NCBI GenBank assembly: GCA_031292385.1
Contig: JARLHE010000006.1
Span: 104,376-168,375, forward strand
Direction of reading: 5' to 3'
DNA length: 64,000 bases
Origin: Oligoflexia bacterium
GTDB lineage: Bacteria > Bdellovibrionota > UBA1018
Below the pieces are notes generated by a model that made no database searches, was not told the origin of the DNA, and saw nothing but the letters and a program-made list of their open reading frames with translations. The translations under genes and the position numbers were made by a program. This document shows positions 49,410 to 59,135 of the stretch, piece after piece; position 1 is the first letter of the stretch, and each line of letters opens with the position of its first letter.

Positions 49410-51295
49410 CGACGATCGCGCTTGCCGGAAATCCCAACTGCGGCAAAACGGTACTTTTCAATATGCTGACGGGAAGCCGGCAAAAAGTCGGCAACTATCC
49501 GGGCGTCACGGTCGAAAAAAAGGAAGGTCCCGCGAAATGCCCTTCCGGGCGCACGGTCAACATTCTTGACCTGCCCGGAACCTGCAGCCTGAACGCCCGA
49601 ACACCGGACGAGGAAATCACCCGCAAAGTCCTGCTGGGCCAGCAAAAAGACGTGCCGATTCCCGACGCGCTGATCGCGGTCGTCGATGCGACCAACCTCG
49701 AACGCAATCTGGGTCTGGTTCTCGAACTGCGCGAGCTGGGCCTACCGATGGTCCTGGCCGTGAACATGATGGATCTGGCCGATCGACGCGGGCTCGAGCT
49801 CGACCTGAAGGAGTTATCGCGGAAACTCGGAGTGCCGGTGGTTCCCTCCGTCGCTGTGAAGAAAAAAGGCATCTCCGAGATTTTAGCGAAAATCGAGGAA
49901 CTGCTCGCGAGCGAAAAACAATGCCGGCCCGCCGCGCTTGCCGAGCCGACTGCTGAGAAGGTTCGGGCGCGCTTCGCGGAGGTCGACGCCATCCTCAGGG
50001 CGGCCACCCATAAGCGATCACGGCCCACCGAATGGACCGACCGTATCGATCGAATTGTTTTGCACCCGGTATGGGGCACGCTTTTGCTGATCGTCGTGCT
50101 GTCCCTGATGTTCCAAGCAATCTTCAGCTGGGCAAACATGCCTCAGGATTGGATCAAGGCCGGAATAAGCCGGCTAGCGGCGGCCGTCGGCCAGCTTCTC
50201 GGCGAAGGCCCCCTGAAAAGCCTCATCACGAACGGGGTGATCGCCGGCGTGGGCGCGGTATTGGTATTCCTGCCGCAGATCCTCCTATTGTTCCTTTTCA
50301 TTCTTTTTCTCGAAGACTCCGGCTATATGGCGCGCGCCGCGTTTCTCATGGACAAACTGATGGGAAAAGTAGGCCTGCACGGACGCGCGTTTATTCCGCT
50401 TCTCTCGTCCCATGCCTGCGCGATTCCGGGAATCATGGCCACGCGCACGATCGAGAACCGGCGTGATCGCCTCACCACGATCCTGGTCGCGCCGCTCACG
50501 ACCTGCTCGGCGCGATTGCCGGTCTATACGCTTTTGATCTCGGCATTCATACCGAACCGCGTCCTTTTCGGGCCGATCCGCCTTCAAGGCATCGTGATGT
50601 TCGGCCTTTACGCCGCGGGACTGATTTCCGCGCTTATCATGGCGATGGTATTCCGGGCGACCTTGCTGAAGGGAAAGAAGCCCCCGCTGCTGCTCGAGCT
50701 TCCGACCTATAAATGGCCGAGCTTTCGCAGCATTTTGCTGGGATTATGGGAAAGATGCTCACTTTTCCTGCATCGAGCGGGCACGGTCATTCTCACTTTG
50801 TCGGTGATTCTGTGGTTTCTGGTTTCTTATCCCAAACCGCCCGCCAATCTTCCAACGGATCCCGCGCATCCGCCTATTTCCTACAGTTTCGCAGGAAAGA
50901 TCGGGCAGACGCTCGAGCCCCTGGTTCGTCCCCTGGGTTTCGACTGGAGAATCGCGGTTGCGCTGATTCCGGGCTTCGCCGCGCGCGAAGTCATGATCAG
51001 CGCGCTGGGCACCGTGTACGCCGTCGAGGGCGATCATTCTCAAACGAATGCGAATGAAGAAGGCGCCACAGAGGCACTGGCCTACAAGTTGGCCAAGAGC
51101 TGGTCCCTGGCCACCGCGCTCAGTCTTCTGGTCTGGTACATTCTCGCCTGCCAATGCCTCTCGACTCTCGCCGTGACAAGAAGAGAGACCAATTCCTGGC
51201 GCTGGCCCGCCCTCATGCTGGGCTATATGACCGCGCTTGCGTATGCCGGATCTTTTTTAACATTCCATTTCGCCAGCTGGCTCGGCTGGGGATAA
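49406..51295 (+). CDS. feoB: Ferrous iron transport protein B
   Basis: [62 protein letters not shown]; polytopic C-terminus. Confidence 0.95.
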   Translation: [629 protein letters not shown]

Positions 51296-51308
51296 ACTGA
51301 GAATAACC

Positions 51309-51506
51309 GTGCTTTCCGTCGAGACCCAGAACAACGTCGTTTTTTTGGTAGCGGCCTTCGTCGTGGGCCTTCTGCTGCGGCGATTCTTCAAGAAGCAACT
51401 GGCTCCGGCGCTCTCCCGCTATTTTTTGAAGCGAGGCCGCGTCCGATGGGCTATGTGGTTCCGTTCGAAAAGCACCCATCATCCAGGCTGTAGGAACTGT
51501 CCATGA
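51309..51506 (+). CDS. FeoB-associated Cys-motif small membrane protein
   Basis: NNVVFLVAAFVVGLLLRRFF TM plus C-terminal HHPGCRNCP; directly after feoB. Confidence 0.6.
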   Translation: MLSVETQNNVVFLVAAFVVGLLLRRFFKKQLAPALSRYFLKRGRVRWAMWFRSKSTHHPGCRNCP

Positions 51507-53536
51507 ACCTTCTAAAATCGTTACGACTATCTAAAGTCACCCTCGGGCATGAAATGCTCTTTTTCGCAGGGCTCGTGGGGCTGGCCTCTGGCTTCGCCGC
51601 GATCGGCTTTTACTGGCTGCTCGATTATTCGACCCACGCGTTTCTGATCGCACGCCCGCAAGGCGTCAGTGTTTTAAGCGGCACCGCGATCGTGCTCTTC
51701 CCCGCGCTTGGTGGGTTGCTTTGCGGCCTGCTCCTTTTTTATTTCGCGCCCGACGCGAGCGGCGGCGTTCCGGAGGTCATTGATGCCTTCCACAATCGCG
51801 AAGGCGTGATCCGTAAACGCGTCTGGGTCATGAAATCGATCGCCTCTTCTTTGTGCGTCGGCTCGGGCGGTTCCGCCGGGCGCGAAGGCCCCGTCGTGCA
51901 AATCGGGGCATCGGTCGGCAGCACGCTCGCGAGGATTTTCATGATTCCCCAAAGCCGGGCACGTCTTCTGACCGCCTGCGGGGCGGCGGGCGGCATTTCG
52001 GCGGTTTTCAACGCGCCCATCGCGGGCGTTTTTTTCGCGGCTGAAATCGTCATGGGCGAATTCGAGATGAGCGACATGACTCTTCTATTCACCTCATCGG
52101 CGATGGCTTGCGCCATCTCCCGCACTTTCCTAAAAAACAACGCGGCATTCGATGTACCCACCTATGAGCTGCACTCCGGTTGGGAGCTAGGCCTTCAGAT
52201 CCTTCTGGGTGTTCTTTGCGCGGTCGTCGGAAAGGCTTTCATCGCATCCCTGCACAAATCCGAAATGACCTTCGCGCGGCTTAAAATCCACCCGGTACTC
52301 AAGCCGGCCCTGGGCGGATTGCTGGTCGGCATCATCGGATTGCTGGTGCCTGAGGTCTTCGGGACCAGCAGTGAAGTCTTGGAGAATATTTTTAACTCAC
52401 CCGCGATACCCGTCTGGCTTCTCACCTGGATGGCGGCAAAAATCATCGCGACCAGTTTGACCTTGGGCTCCGGCGGCTCCGGGGGAGATCTCATGCCCTC
52501 ACTCTTCATCGGAGGAGCGTTGGGTGCCACGCTCGGAAGCTTTGTTCACAGCGCTTTTCCCGCGTTGACGATGGCACCCGGTGCGTACGGGCTCATCGGC
52601 GCCGCCGCGCTTTTCTCGGCGATAGCGCAAGCGCCGATGACCTCCATCATTTTGGGCTTCGAAATGGGCAATAACTACGAGCTGATTTTACCGCTCATGG
52701 TCGCCTGTTCGATCAGCGCCGTGATTTCGAGACATATCCACGAGGGCTCGATTTATACGATCAAGCTGAAAGAGCGCGGCATCGATATCGCCCAGTTCCG
52801 CCATGTCAGCGCCCGCCGCGTGACCGCGGTCTTGCTGATCGTGATCGGCTCGTCGTTCATCTCACGACCGCTGCTTTCCGCCGAGGTGGAAACCAACGCG
52901 ATCGTGACTTCGAACGCGCCGGCGTGGGCGGATGCCGCCCGCTTCGAGAAAGTGACCGCGAAGATTCAGCGCGCGCTCGAATGGGATATCCGGCGCGTGC
53001 ACGTTTTCTGGTACACCGATCAGGCCGTCTTCGAGAAATCCCACGGCTACGGGCCGAGCGTGCTCGCCTACTCCTCGCATAAGGACAATTCGGTTCACAT
53101 CGGGCCCAAAGTCACCGCCGGTAATTTCGACGGAGTTTTTGGCCACGAATTGGTCCACGTCATTATCTTCCAAAAGTACAAGGACGCGATCCCCAAGTGG
53201 CTCGAGGAGGGCCTTGCCAACTATGTCGCCGGCTTCGACACGGTCGATTACTCCTGGCTGAAAACCAGAGTGGCGCAGGAAGGCGACGTAAGAGCGCTCA
53301 TCCATCCTTTTAAGGGCGTCGCTCAACTGGGGGGACCGGAACACGCGCGCTACCACTACATGGCCTCAAAAGCGCTGGTCGAGATGATCGTCGCCAATTG
53401 CAGCCTCAACGACCTGCTGCAATTATCCGTGGGAAAAAAACTTGAAACTTACTTGGACACCTTTTGCGGGATCCCGGACGTGAACTCATCCTTTAAGGCA
53501 TGGGTCGAATCGAAAGGCCGAGCGATTAAGCCTTAG
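51503..53536 (+). CDS. ClC-family chloride channel fused to a C-terminal HExxH metallopeptidase-like domain
   Basis: ClC motifs GSGGSAGREGPVVQIGASVGS and GSGGSGGDLMPSLFIGG. Then TM RRVTAVLLIVIGSSFISRPLL and GHELVHVIIFQKYKDAIPKWLEEGLANYVAG. Confidence 0.9.
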   Translation: MNLLKSLRLSKVTLGHEMLFFAGLVGLASGFAAIGFYWLLDYSTHAFLIARPQGVSVLSGTAIVLFPALGGLLCGLLLFYFAPDASGGVPEVIDAFHNREGVIRKRVWVMKSIASSLCVGSGGSAGREGPVVQIGASVGSTLARIFMIPQSRARLLTACGAAGGISAVFNAPIAGVFFAAEIVMGEFEMSDMTLLFTSSAMACAISRTFLKNNAAFDVPTYELHSGWELGLQILLGVLCAVVGKAFIASLHKSEMTFARLKIHPVLKPALGGLLVGIIGLLVPEVFGTSSEVLENIFNSPAIPVWLLTWMAAKIIATSLTLGSGGSGGDLMPSLFIGGALGATLGSFVHSAFPALTMAPGAYGLIGAAALFSAIAQAPMTSIILGFEMGNNYELILPLMVACSISAVISRHIHEGSIYTIKLKERGIDIAQFRHVSARRVTAVLLIVIGSSFISRPLLSAEVETNAIVTSNAPAWADAARFEKVTAKIQRALEWDIRRVHVFWYTDQAVFEKSHGYGPSVLAYSSHKDNSVHIGPKVTAGNFDGVFGHELVHVIIFQKYKDAIPKWLEEGLANYVAGFDTVDYSWLKTRVAQEGDVRALIHPFKGVAQLGGPEHARYHYMASKALVEMIVANCSLNDLLQLSVGKKLETYLDTFCGIPDVNSSFKAWVESKGRAIKP

Positions 53537-54146
53537 GTGCGGCCGCTGAAGCAGGCGCCGGCGATGTCGGCGGCGGTGTCGCCAAGAACTCCTGGATCTT
53601 CGCCTCCAAATTCCGGATTTTCGCCAGGTAAACCGCCTCGTTCGGCGGCGCTCGGCGCGCGATGGTCGTTCTCACCACTTGTTCCTCGAGCAATTTGTTC
53701 CGACGCTCAAGCTCAGCCACCCGCTCTCGCAGGTTCGAAAAATCGGCTTGCAGCTTGAGCTCCGACTCGGCCGGTTTCGACTCTTCGGGCCCGACCTCTG
53801 GCTTCGGCGGAGCGGTCAAGAACTCGATGGCCTGCGCTCGCGTCTCGAAGCAAAGAATCGTGGGCGGTTGGGCGAAGGCGTCGATCCTGGTCCTCAGTCC
53901 CGGCGTGATTCCAGCAAGCACGATTCGTCCCGAGAGCTCACGGGCGATCAAGTCGATGCTTGCGATCGTCCTCAAAACCTCGGCGGGCACGCTCTCGCTT
54001 TGCACGAGCTCCAAAACTATCTTATTTTTTCCCGTCTTCAGGATTTTTTGAATGCCCGCGCGCAGGACATTGACGTCGTGGGCGACGATCGGCCCAGTGA
54101 CGCTGAGGATCTCCGCGTTTTTTTCGGACGAAAGAGCGAGTTTCAC
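53526..54146 (-). CDS. STAS-like domain protein with C-terminal coiled coil
   Basis: GTG start overlaps the CBS gene stop. KLALSSEKNAEILSVTGPIVAHDVNVLRAGIQKILKTGKNKIVLEL, then coiled coil LRERVAELERRNKLLEEQV. Confidence 0.6.
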   Translation of the reverse strand: MKLALSSEKNAEILSVTGPIVAHDVNVLRAGIQKILKTGKNKIVLELVQSESVPAEVLRTIASIDLIARELSGRIVLAGITPGLRTRIDAFAQPPTILCFETRAQAIEFLTAPPKPEVGPEESKPAESELKLQADFSNLRERVAELERRNKLLEEQVVRTTIARRAPPNEAVYLAKIRNLEAKIQEFLATPPPTSPAPASAAAPKA

Positions 54147-54544
54147 GTCAGCCGCGCTCGGTAATAATACATACGGATGATGTCGCGTCGGGTGATGATG
54201 CCGACGAGTTTGTTTTGCTCGTCCACCACCGGCAACCGGCGAAACTTCTGATCCAGCATCTGGTGCACGACCTCGTCCAAATCCGTGCCCGTCGAGATCG
54301 TCCGCGCGCCCTTGGTGTATTCGAAAGGCGCGCTCAGATCGACCTTGTTCGCGGAGTCGACCTTGGCGATCTGGGCCATTAAATCGTATTCGGACACCAC
54401 GCCGACCATTTCCCGTTTCGCGTTTACGACCGGAATTCCGGTAATCCGGTGATTGATCAGCAGTTTGAGCACATCCTCGACCGGAGCGCCTTCCTGAATC
54501 GTGAGAACTTCCGTAGACATGATTTCTTGTGCGGTGGTCTTCAT
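54143..54544 (-). CDS. CBS domain pair protein
   Basis: AQEIMSTEVLTIQEGAPVEDVLKLLINHRITGIPVVNAKREMVGVVSEYDLM...FRRLPVVDEQNKLVGIITRRDIIRM. Confidence 0.92.
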   Translation of the reverse strand: MKTTAQEIMSTEVLTIQEGAPVEDVLKLLINHRITGIPVVNAKREMVGVVSEYDLMAQIAKVDSANKVDLSAPFEYTKGARTISTGTDLDEVVHQMLDQKFRRLPVVDEQNKLVGIITRRDIIRMYYYRARLT

Positions 54545-54545
54545 C

Positions 54546-55658
54546 ATGTTTAAATATAAAGTGCGATTGGAACAAATGGAAGCAGACTCGCTTACCACGC
54601 CCTTCCCTAGGCTTTTGGATGAATTCTTGAGGCCGGCGGCTCCGGACACGGTCCTGTTGCGCGTTCTCGCCGCCGCCGGCGACGAAACCGTGCGGGCAAG
54701 CGAGCTTCGCCCCTTAATCGACTCGGACACCGGCTATCGAAACTACCTCTTTGCTCAGGCATTCCTTTCGACCCGGATATCCGATTGGTTTGAAGAGAAC
54801 GCCAACAGCGCCGAGCGCGATAGAATCGCGCTGGAGCGCACGCTGGGGCTTTTGGGCAAGGCCCCCATTCGGAATATCCTGGCCTGCGCCAGGATCGAAC
54901 GAATCCTGGGTACCTCAACCGACCGCGACCTTCATGATGATCCCGAGCTGAAAATCAGCACACAGCCATCGACCCTGATACCGTATGCGCTCGAGGCGGA
55001 GAAAACCTGCCAAGACCGGCTTTGGCTCTCTCCTGAAACGGCGTTTTCCGCCGGCATCCACTACGACTGGATTGCCGCGGCCATCAAAAAGCGAGCGGGA
55101 TCGGCGGAGGAGAAATCGGCGGTTGCGAACGCATTCACAGAAGGCATCCTCACCGCCAAGATGGCCTACGCGCTCGGGGAGCGAACCAAGGAAATCAAAA
55201 CCGGAAAGTATCTATTCGCGACGGGACTGCTTCTTCCGATCGGAAAAGCCCTGATGATCTGTCTTTACCCCAAGGGCAAGGCCGCGGCTTCCTGGGCGGA
55301 ATTTCTTGCCGACGCCGACCGGGCGGCCGATCGCCGTTTTGACTACCTCCGTTTTCTCGAGCCCAAGAAATTTCCAGCCACTCATGCCGAGCTGAGCAGC
55401 CTCTTCGTGAATTTCGGCGGTGTTTTGAGCTCGCTCGAAAAGTCGCTTTGCTTTTATCAGGACCCGGAAGTTCTAAACAAGGTCAACCCGGACGATTATG
55501 ATCTTGCCGTTCTGCTTTCGTTGGCGACCCGGATGGCCGCGACCAAAAGCGGCGGCTTCAAAATCGAGCCCTTTCAAGATCGCTGGATGAAGGCCAACCA
55601 AATCACGGCCGGCGCGCTTCAGGCGGCCGCGGCCGATGCGTTAAGCGCAAAAAAATAG
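54546..55658 (+). CDS. Conserved hypothetical protein (possible divergent HDOD-like)
   Basis: Long alpha-helical ORF divergent from the CBS gene; ALERTLGLLGKAPIRNILACARIERIL. Confidence 0.5.
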   Translation: MFKYKVRLEQMEADSLTTPFPRLLDEFLRPAAPDTVLLRVLAAAGDETVRASELRPLIDSDTGYRNYLFAQAFLSTRISDWFEENANSAERDRIALERTLGLLGKAPIRNILACARIERILGTSTDRDLHDDPELKISTQPSTLIPYALEAEKTCQDRLWLSPETAFSAGIHYDWIAAAIKKRAGSAEEKSAVANAFTEGILTAKMAYALGERTKEIKTGKYLFATGLLLPIGKALMICLYPKGKAAASWAEFLADADRAADRRFDYLRFLEPKKFPATHAELSSLFVNFGGVLSSLEKSLCFYQDPEVLNKVNPDDYDLAVLLSLATRMAATKSGGFKIEPFQDRWMKANQITAGALQAAAADALSAKK

Positions 55659-55665
55659 CGCCCGC

Positions 55666-56018
55666 CTAATCCTTCCAGCGGCATTCGTCGCCCTGGAACA
55701 TCACGGAAAAGATGCGGCCGTCCCGGATATCAAAATACGTGGCGCATTTGATGTATTCCGGCTTGTTGCCTTGCACGCTCGCCAGCGCGCGCGGCGTTTC
55801 GCCGGAGCTGTACGGCTCATGCTTAAGTCGGGCGTAAACCAGAATCTGATCACCGCTACTCATCCGCTCCGTCGAGTCCGGCGCGCCCCATGCCTGAATC
55901 AGCTGCTCGGACCTTTGGCCTTGCCACGAGGTCACGCGTCTCTGATAGTTTCCGCCGGTCGCGCAGCCGGTTGCCGCCACCAACGCCAAAAGGACCGCCA
56001 TTTTTTCAATAGGCTTCA
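55666..56018 (-). CDS. Hypothetical lipoprotein
   Basis: MKPIEKMAVLLALVAATGCATGG lipobox; LIQAWGAPDSTERMSSGDQILVY. Confidence 0.7.
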
Positions 56019-56199
56019 TATATACAGCATAATGAAAAACTTGGCCGAACTCCAGGGCACCGAGGGCGTAAAATTTTTGGCGGCAACCGCTCCCCCGCCA
56101 TAGCAGATTCGTCTTTAAATACAACATATTAACTTTGCCGCTCGAATTCGTGATACCCTTATAGAAGCAGCTGAGTTTCGCAACAAAAGGGATTGCACA

Positions 56200-56826
56200 A
56201 TGAAAAGGATTTTCTCTGCTTTCTTGATCGTTACCGCCTCAATTTCAGGATCCGTCGACTCCCGCGCTGACGGCGTCTCAGCCGACTGGAACGCCCTGGT
56301 CTCGAAAGCCCAATACAACGTGAGCCAGCTGCGAGCGTACGCATTGGAAGGAGATCACAGCTGCGATCAGGTGGATTGCAATGCCGTCGGAGAAGGCATG
56401 GTGGAAATCGGAATCGTTCCGGGAACTATCGGGCTTGCCTCCGCCAGGAGCGGGAGCTCGCTCATGTCCATATCCGGCCTCATGGCCGGAGGATCCATGG
56501 TGCTATGGGGAACCATTCTGATGACTTTTTATCCCGATCGCGCGGACGCAGAGACGCCGGCGCAATACTATGAAACCAAAACCGGGTTCGCCAAGTTCCT
56601 TGCGATGCCGGCGACCGAGCAAAACGACTTCATCGCTCACCACCTCGATTTCGCGAACTGGATCAATTCGCAGCATTTTGAATTATTGCCGAAGGTGAGA
56701 TCCAATGTCGCCGCTTCGGCCGATCCGCGGATTTCAGAGCGTAAGACCCCCGGCGAAGACGTTGCCTCCCTGAGCTCAAGCGCCGTGAACGCGCCGGAAC
56801 AATCCAATGGAAAATCGGCGCAATAA
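56200..56826 (+). CDS. Hypothetical secreted protein
   Basis: MKRIFSAFLIVTASISGSVDSRADG signal peptide; overlaps downstream CDS by 20 bp. Confidence 0.6.
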   Translation: MKRIFSAFLIVTASISGSVDSRADGVSADWNALVSKAQYNVSQLRAYALEGDHSCDQVDCNAVGEGMVEIGIVPGTIGLASARSGSSLMSISGLMAGGSMVLWGTILMTFYPDRADAETPAQYYETKTGFAKFLAMPATEQNDFIAHHLDFANWINSQHFELLPKVRSNVAASADPRISERKTPGEDVASLSSSAVNAPEQSNGKSAQ

Positions 56827-57934
56827 GAGTGTTCGCCGATACCTCTATGTTTTTTTGAGCCTGTGCGCGTCGATTACGCTGCCCAAGCCCGCTCTTGCCG
56901 AAGTTACCGGACTATTGATGTGGACGCCCGACCCGAAGGGCATCACATACCTATTCCCGAAGATCAAAGGCAAGGATGCCGTCCAAGTGGCGGCGGATTA
57001 TCTTCGCCGCTTGAAATCAAGTCCCGTCTACGGCCCCATGGAAGACACCCAAGAGATCCGGCTGCAAGCGCCGCCACAATCCTTCCGCAATTTGCCCGAG
57101 GCAAGCTTCGATCATCCGCGAGTCGCGGTCCTGATCAACCGCCCCAAACAGATGACCGCTAAAAGCGCCTACATGAAGCTGGTTTTTAGTGCGTTCCAGC
57201 GCCGAGGCTCGCGCCTTTTCACGATACCGCTCGGGCTCGAAACGGTTCTTAGCCCTAAGGAAATGAAACAGGTCGAAGATTTGGTCGCGCGGGATTTCAA
57301 CGGGTTTCTGGGTGTCGGCGGAGACGACGTGCATCCCGCGCTCTACAACCAGTCGGACACCCGGCTTGCGACAGGCGATATCAGCTTGGAGAGAGACAGC
57401 CTGCAGCTTTCCATGATCAAAAATTATCTCAGTAAATCCAAAGGACGTCTTTTTCTGATCTGTCGATCCACTCAGCTCGGTGCCGTGGCGACTGGACGGA
57501 CCTTATACCCCGACATTCACGCGGCCGGCCTGACCCAGGTTCCGCAACGCATGGATCAGGCGAAAACGTCCGTCGTCTTGCGCGAAGTCGTGACGGACCC
57601 CAACAGCGAGCTCGCTCAAGCCGCCGGTTCAAGCCACTTCATTACCTCGAACTCCCACCACGCAGCGGTGAATCCGAACCGATCCCTGGTCACTTCGCCG
57701 AGTTCCAGTATTTCGGCTTACAACATCGAAGCCGATGGGACCCGCGGAAAGGTCGTCAAAGCGATCGATCTCCCGGCAAACGCAGGCATGGGAGTTCAGT
57801 TCCATCCCGAATTCGAGAACAGCCCTGAAGAAAGCCGGATTCTCGATTACGTGACGCAGGGATGGAAACTCGGGCGCGTCTCCCCGAAGCAGATCGTAAA
57901 CTGCCTCGTAAAGAGCATGGCAAAAGCCCGGTAA
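56807..57934 (+). CDS. Secreted class I glutamine amidotransferase-like (peptidase C26) protein
   Basis: Signal peptide; FLGVGGDDVHPALY, LFLICRSTQLG (nucleophile Cys), SNSHHAAVN, VQFHPEFE. Confidence 0.75.
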   Translation: MENRRNKSVRRYLYVFLSLCASITLPKPALAEVTGLLMWTPDPKGITYLFPKIKGKDAVQVAADYLRRLKSSPVYGPMEDTQEIRLQAPPQSFRNLPEASFDHPRVAVLINRPKQMTAKSAYMKLVFSAFQRRGSRLFTIPLGLETVLSPKEMKQVEDLVARDFNGFLGVGGDDVHPALYNQSDTRLATGDISLERDSLQLSMIKNYLSKSKGRLFLICRSTQLGAVATGRTLYPDIHAAGLTQVPQRMDQAKTSVVLREVVTDPNSELAQAAGSSHFITSNSHHAAVNPNRSLVTSPSSSISAYNIEADGTRGKVVKAIDLPANAGMGVQFHPEFENSPEESRILDYVTQGWKLGRVSPKQIVNCLVKSMAKAR

Positions 57935-57990
57935 CTGCTGCAAAAGCGCTGCTGCAAAAGCGCTGCTGCAAAAGCGCTACTGCAAAAGCG
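57935..57990. repeat. 14-bp tandem repeat x4 (CTGCTGCAAAAGCG)
   Basis: 57935-57948, 57949-57962 and 57963-57976 are identical; 57977-57990 is CTACTGCAAAAGCG. Confidence 0.97.
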
Positions 57991-58528
57991 TATCGACCGT
58001 CGACCCGAAGTCCGTCGTCCAATACCAACCGTAAGTGGAAGATGCGCTGTACGCGCGCCCCACCCCGATCACCGCGTAGCCCGAATCGAGCATGTTCGCA
58101 TTATGCGCGGCGGAGTTTTTCCACTGAGTGAAAGTGCTTTGCGCGTCCGCGTTTCCGGCCGCGACGTTCTCCCCTGCGGCGCTGTAATTTCCGTAACCGA
58201 ACGCCGCCATGCGGGTGAAAGGATCGCGCCCCAGGCTGTCGGTGTGGCCTAGATAATTGTTCGCGGCCATGTCCTGGCTCATCCACTTGCTGGATATCGT
58301 CAGATCCAACGAGACCTGCAGCTCCGCCAACCCCTGCGACACGCGGTACTGATTGATCAACACGACGAATGCCGCCTCTTCCGAGTCGAGGCTCACTGAT
58401 CCGGAAACCGTCGGCGAGCCGCTCGCTACCGGGCTTGCGGTGGCCGCGCCCTGGGACTGACACCCCGTTTGTGTAATTACAATGTAAGCAACAACCACGA
58501 TCAAGATCGCTCTTTGGATTTTATTCAC
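57977..58528 (-). CDS. CAP/SCP-family secreted lipoprotein
   Basis: Lipobox TGC; FVVLINQYRVSQGLAELQ, NNYLGHTDSLGRDPFTRMAAFGY, AGENVAAG, TQWKNSAAHNANML. Confidence 0.9.
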   Translation of the reverse strand: MNKIQRAILIVVVAYIVITQTGCQSQGAATASPVASGSPTVSGSVSLDSEEAAFVVLINQYRVSQGLAELQVSLDLTISSKWMSQDMAANNYLGHTDSLGRDPFTRMAAFGYGNYSAAGENVAAGNADAQSTFTQWKNSAAHNANMLDSGYAVIGVGRAYSASSTYGWYWTTDFGSTVDTLLQ

Positions 58529-58613
58529 TCGTTGTTGTACGAAGCCAGCGATGAAAAAGTCGCGCTGAAAACAAAATTTGCCCTACTCCGATTTTTGAAC
58601 TTATACTTCACTC

Positions 58614-59135
58614 ATGGTTGAGAAAGTTTTTTTGAAACTCTACCCTTCGCTCTACAAAAAATACCAGAAGCCGATCGCTCAGTACGTGCAATCGAAAGTG
58701 GACAATCCGGAAACCGCGGCTGAAATCACGCAAGAAGTTTTCCTGAAATTTTTCCGGTTCCGATCCAGCTATCAAGAAAAGTATGCGTTTTCGACCTGGC
58801 TTTGGACAATCGCGAAGAACACCGTCTCCGATCACCTGCGGTCGCAGTCGCGCAGCGCCCGATCCAGCGAGCTGATGAACCCAGAAGAACTGGCGTCAAA
58901 GGAGAAGTCCCCGGAGACTCTCACCTTAAGACGCGACCAGATTCGCAAATTTCTGGGCGCCATCCGGCATCTCACGCGGCTCCAGCGTCGCGTGCTCTGG
59001 ATGAGAGTCATTCGGCAGCTATCTTATGAAGAGATCGCCAAGAAACTCGGAATGAGCTTGAGCGCGGCTAAGAATCTCGCCTATCGCGCACGCCTCAATT
59101 TGGACATGAACGGATTAACTATCGCCGCCTGGTAA
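58614..59135 (+). CDS. RNA polymerase ECF-type sigma factor
   Basis: AAEITQEVFLKFFRFRSSYQEKYAFSTWLWTIAKNTVSDHLRSQ, LSYEEIAKKLGMSLSAAKNLAYRAR. Confidence 0.9.
   Translation: MVEKVFLKLYPSLYKKYQKPIAQYVQSKVDNPETAAEITQEVFLKFFRFRSSYQEKYAFSTWLWTIAKNTVSDHLRSQSRSARSSELMNPEELASKEKSPETLTLRRDQIRKFLGAIRHLTRLQRRVLWMRVIRQLSYEEIAKKLGMSLSAAKNLAYRARLNLDMNGLTIAAW

Noticed and set aside
53526-54575. N-terminal ~145 aa of ORF 53526..54575
   Set aside because: Upstream part lies out of frame inside the CBS gene; the true start is probably GTG 54146.
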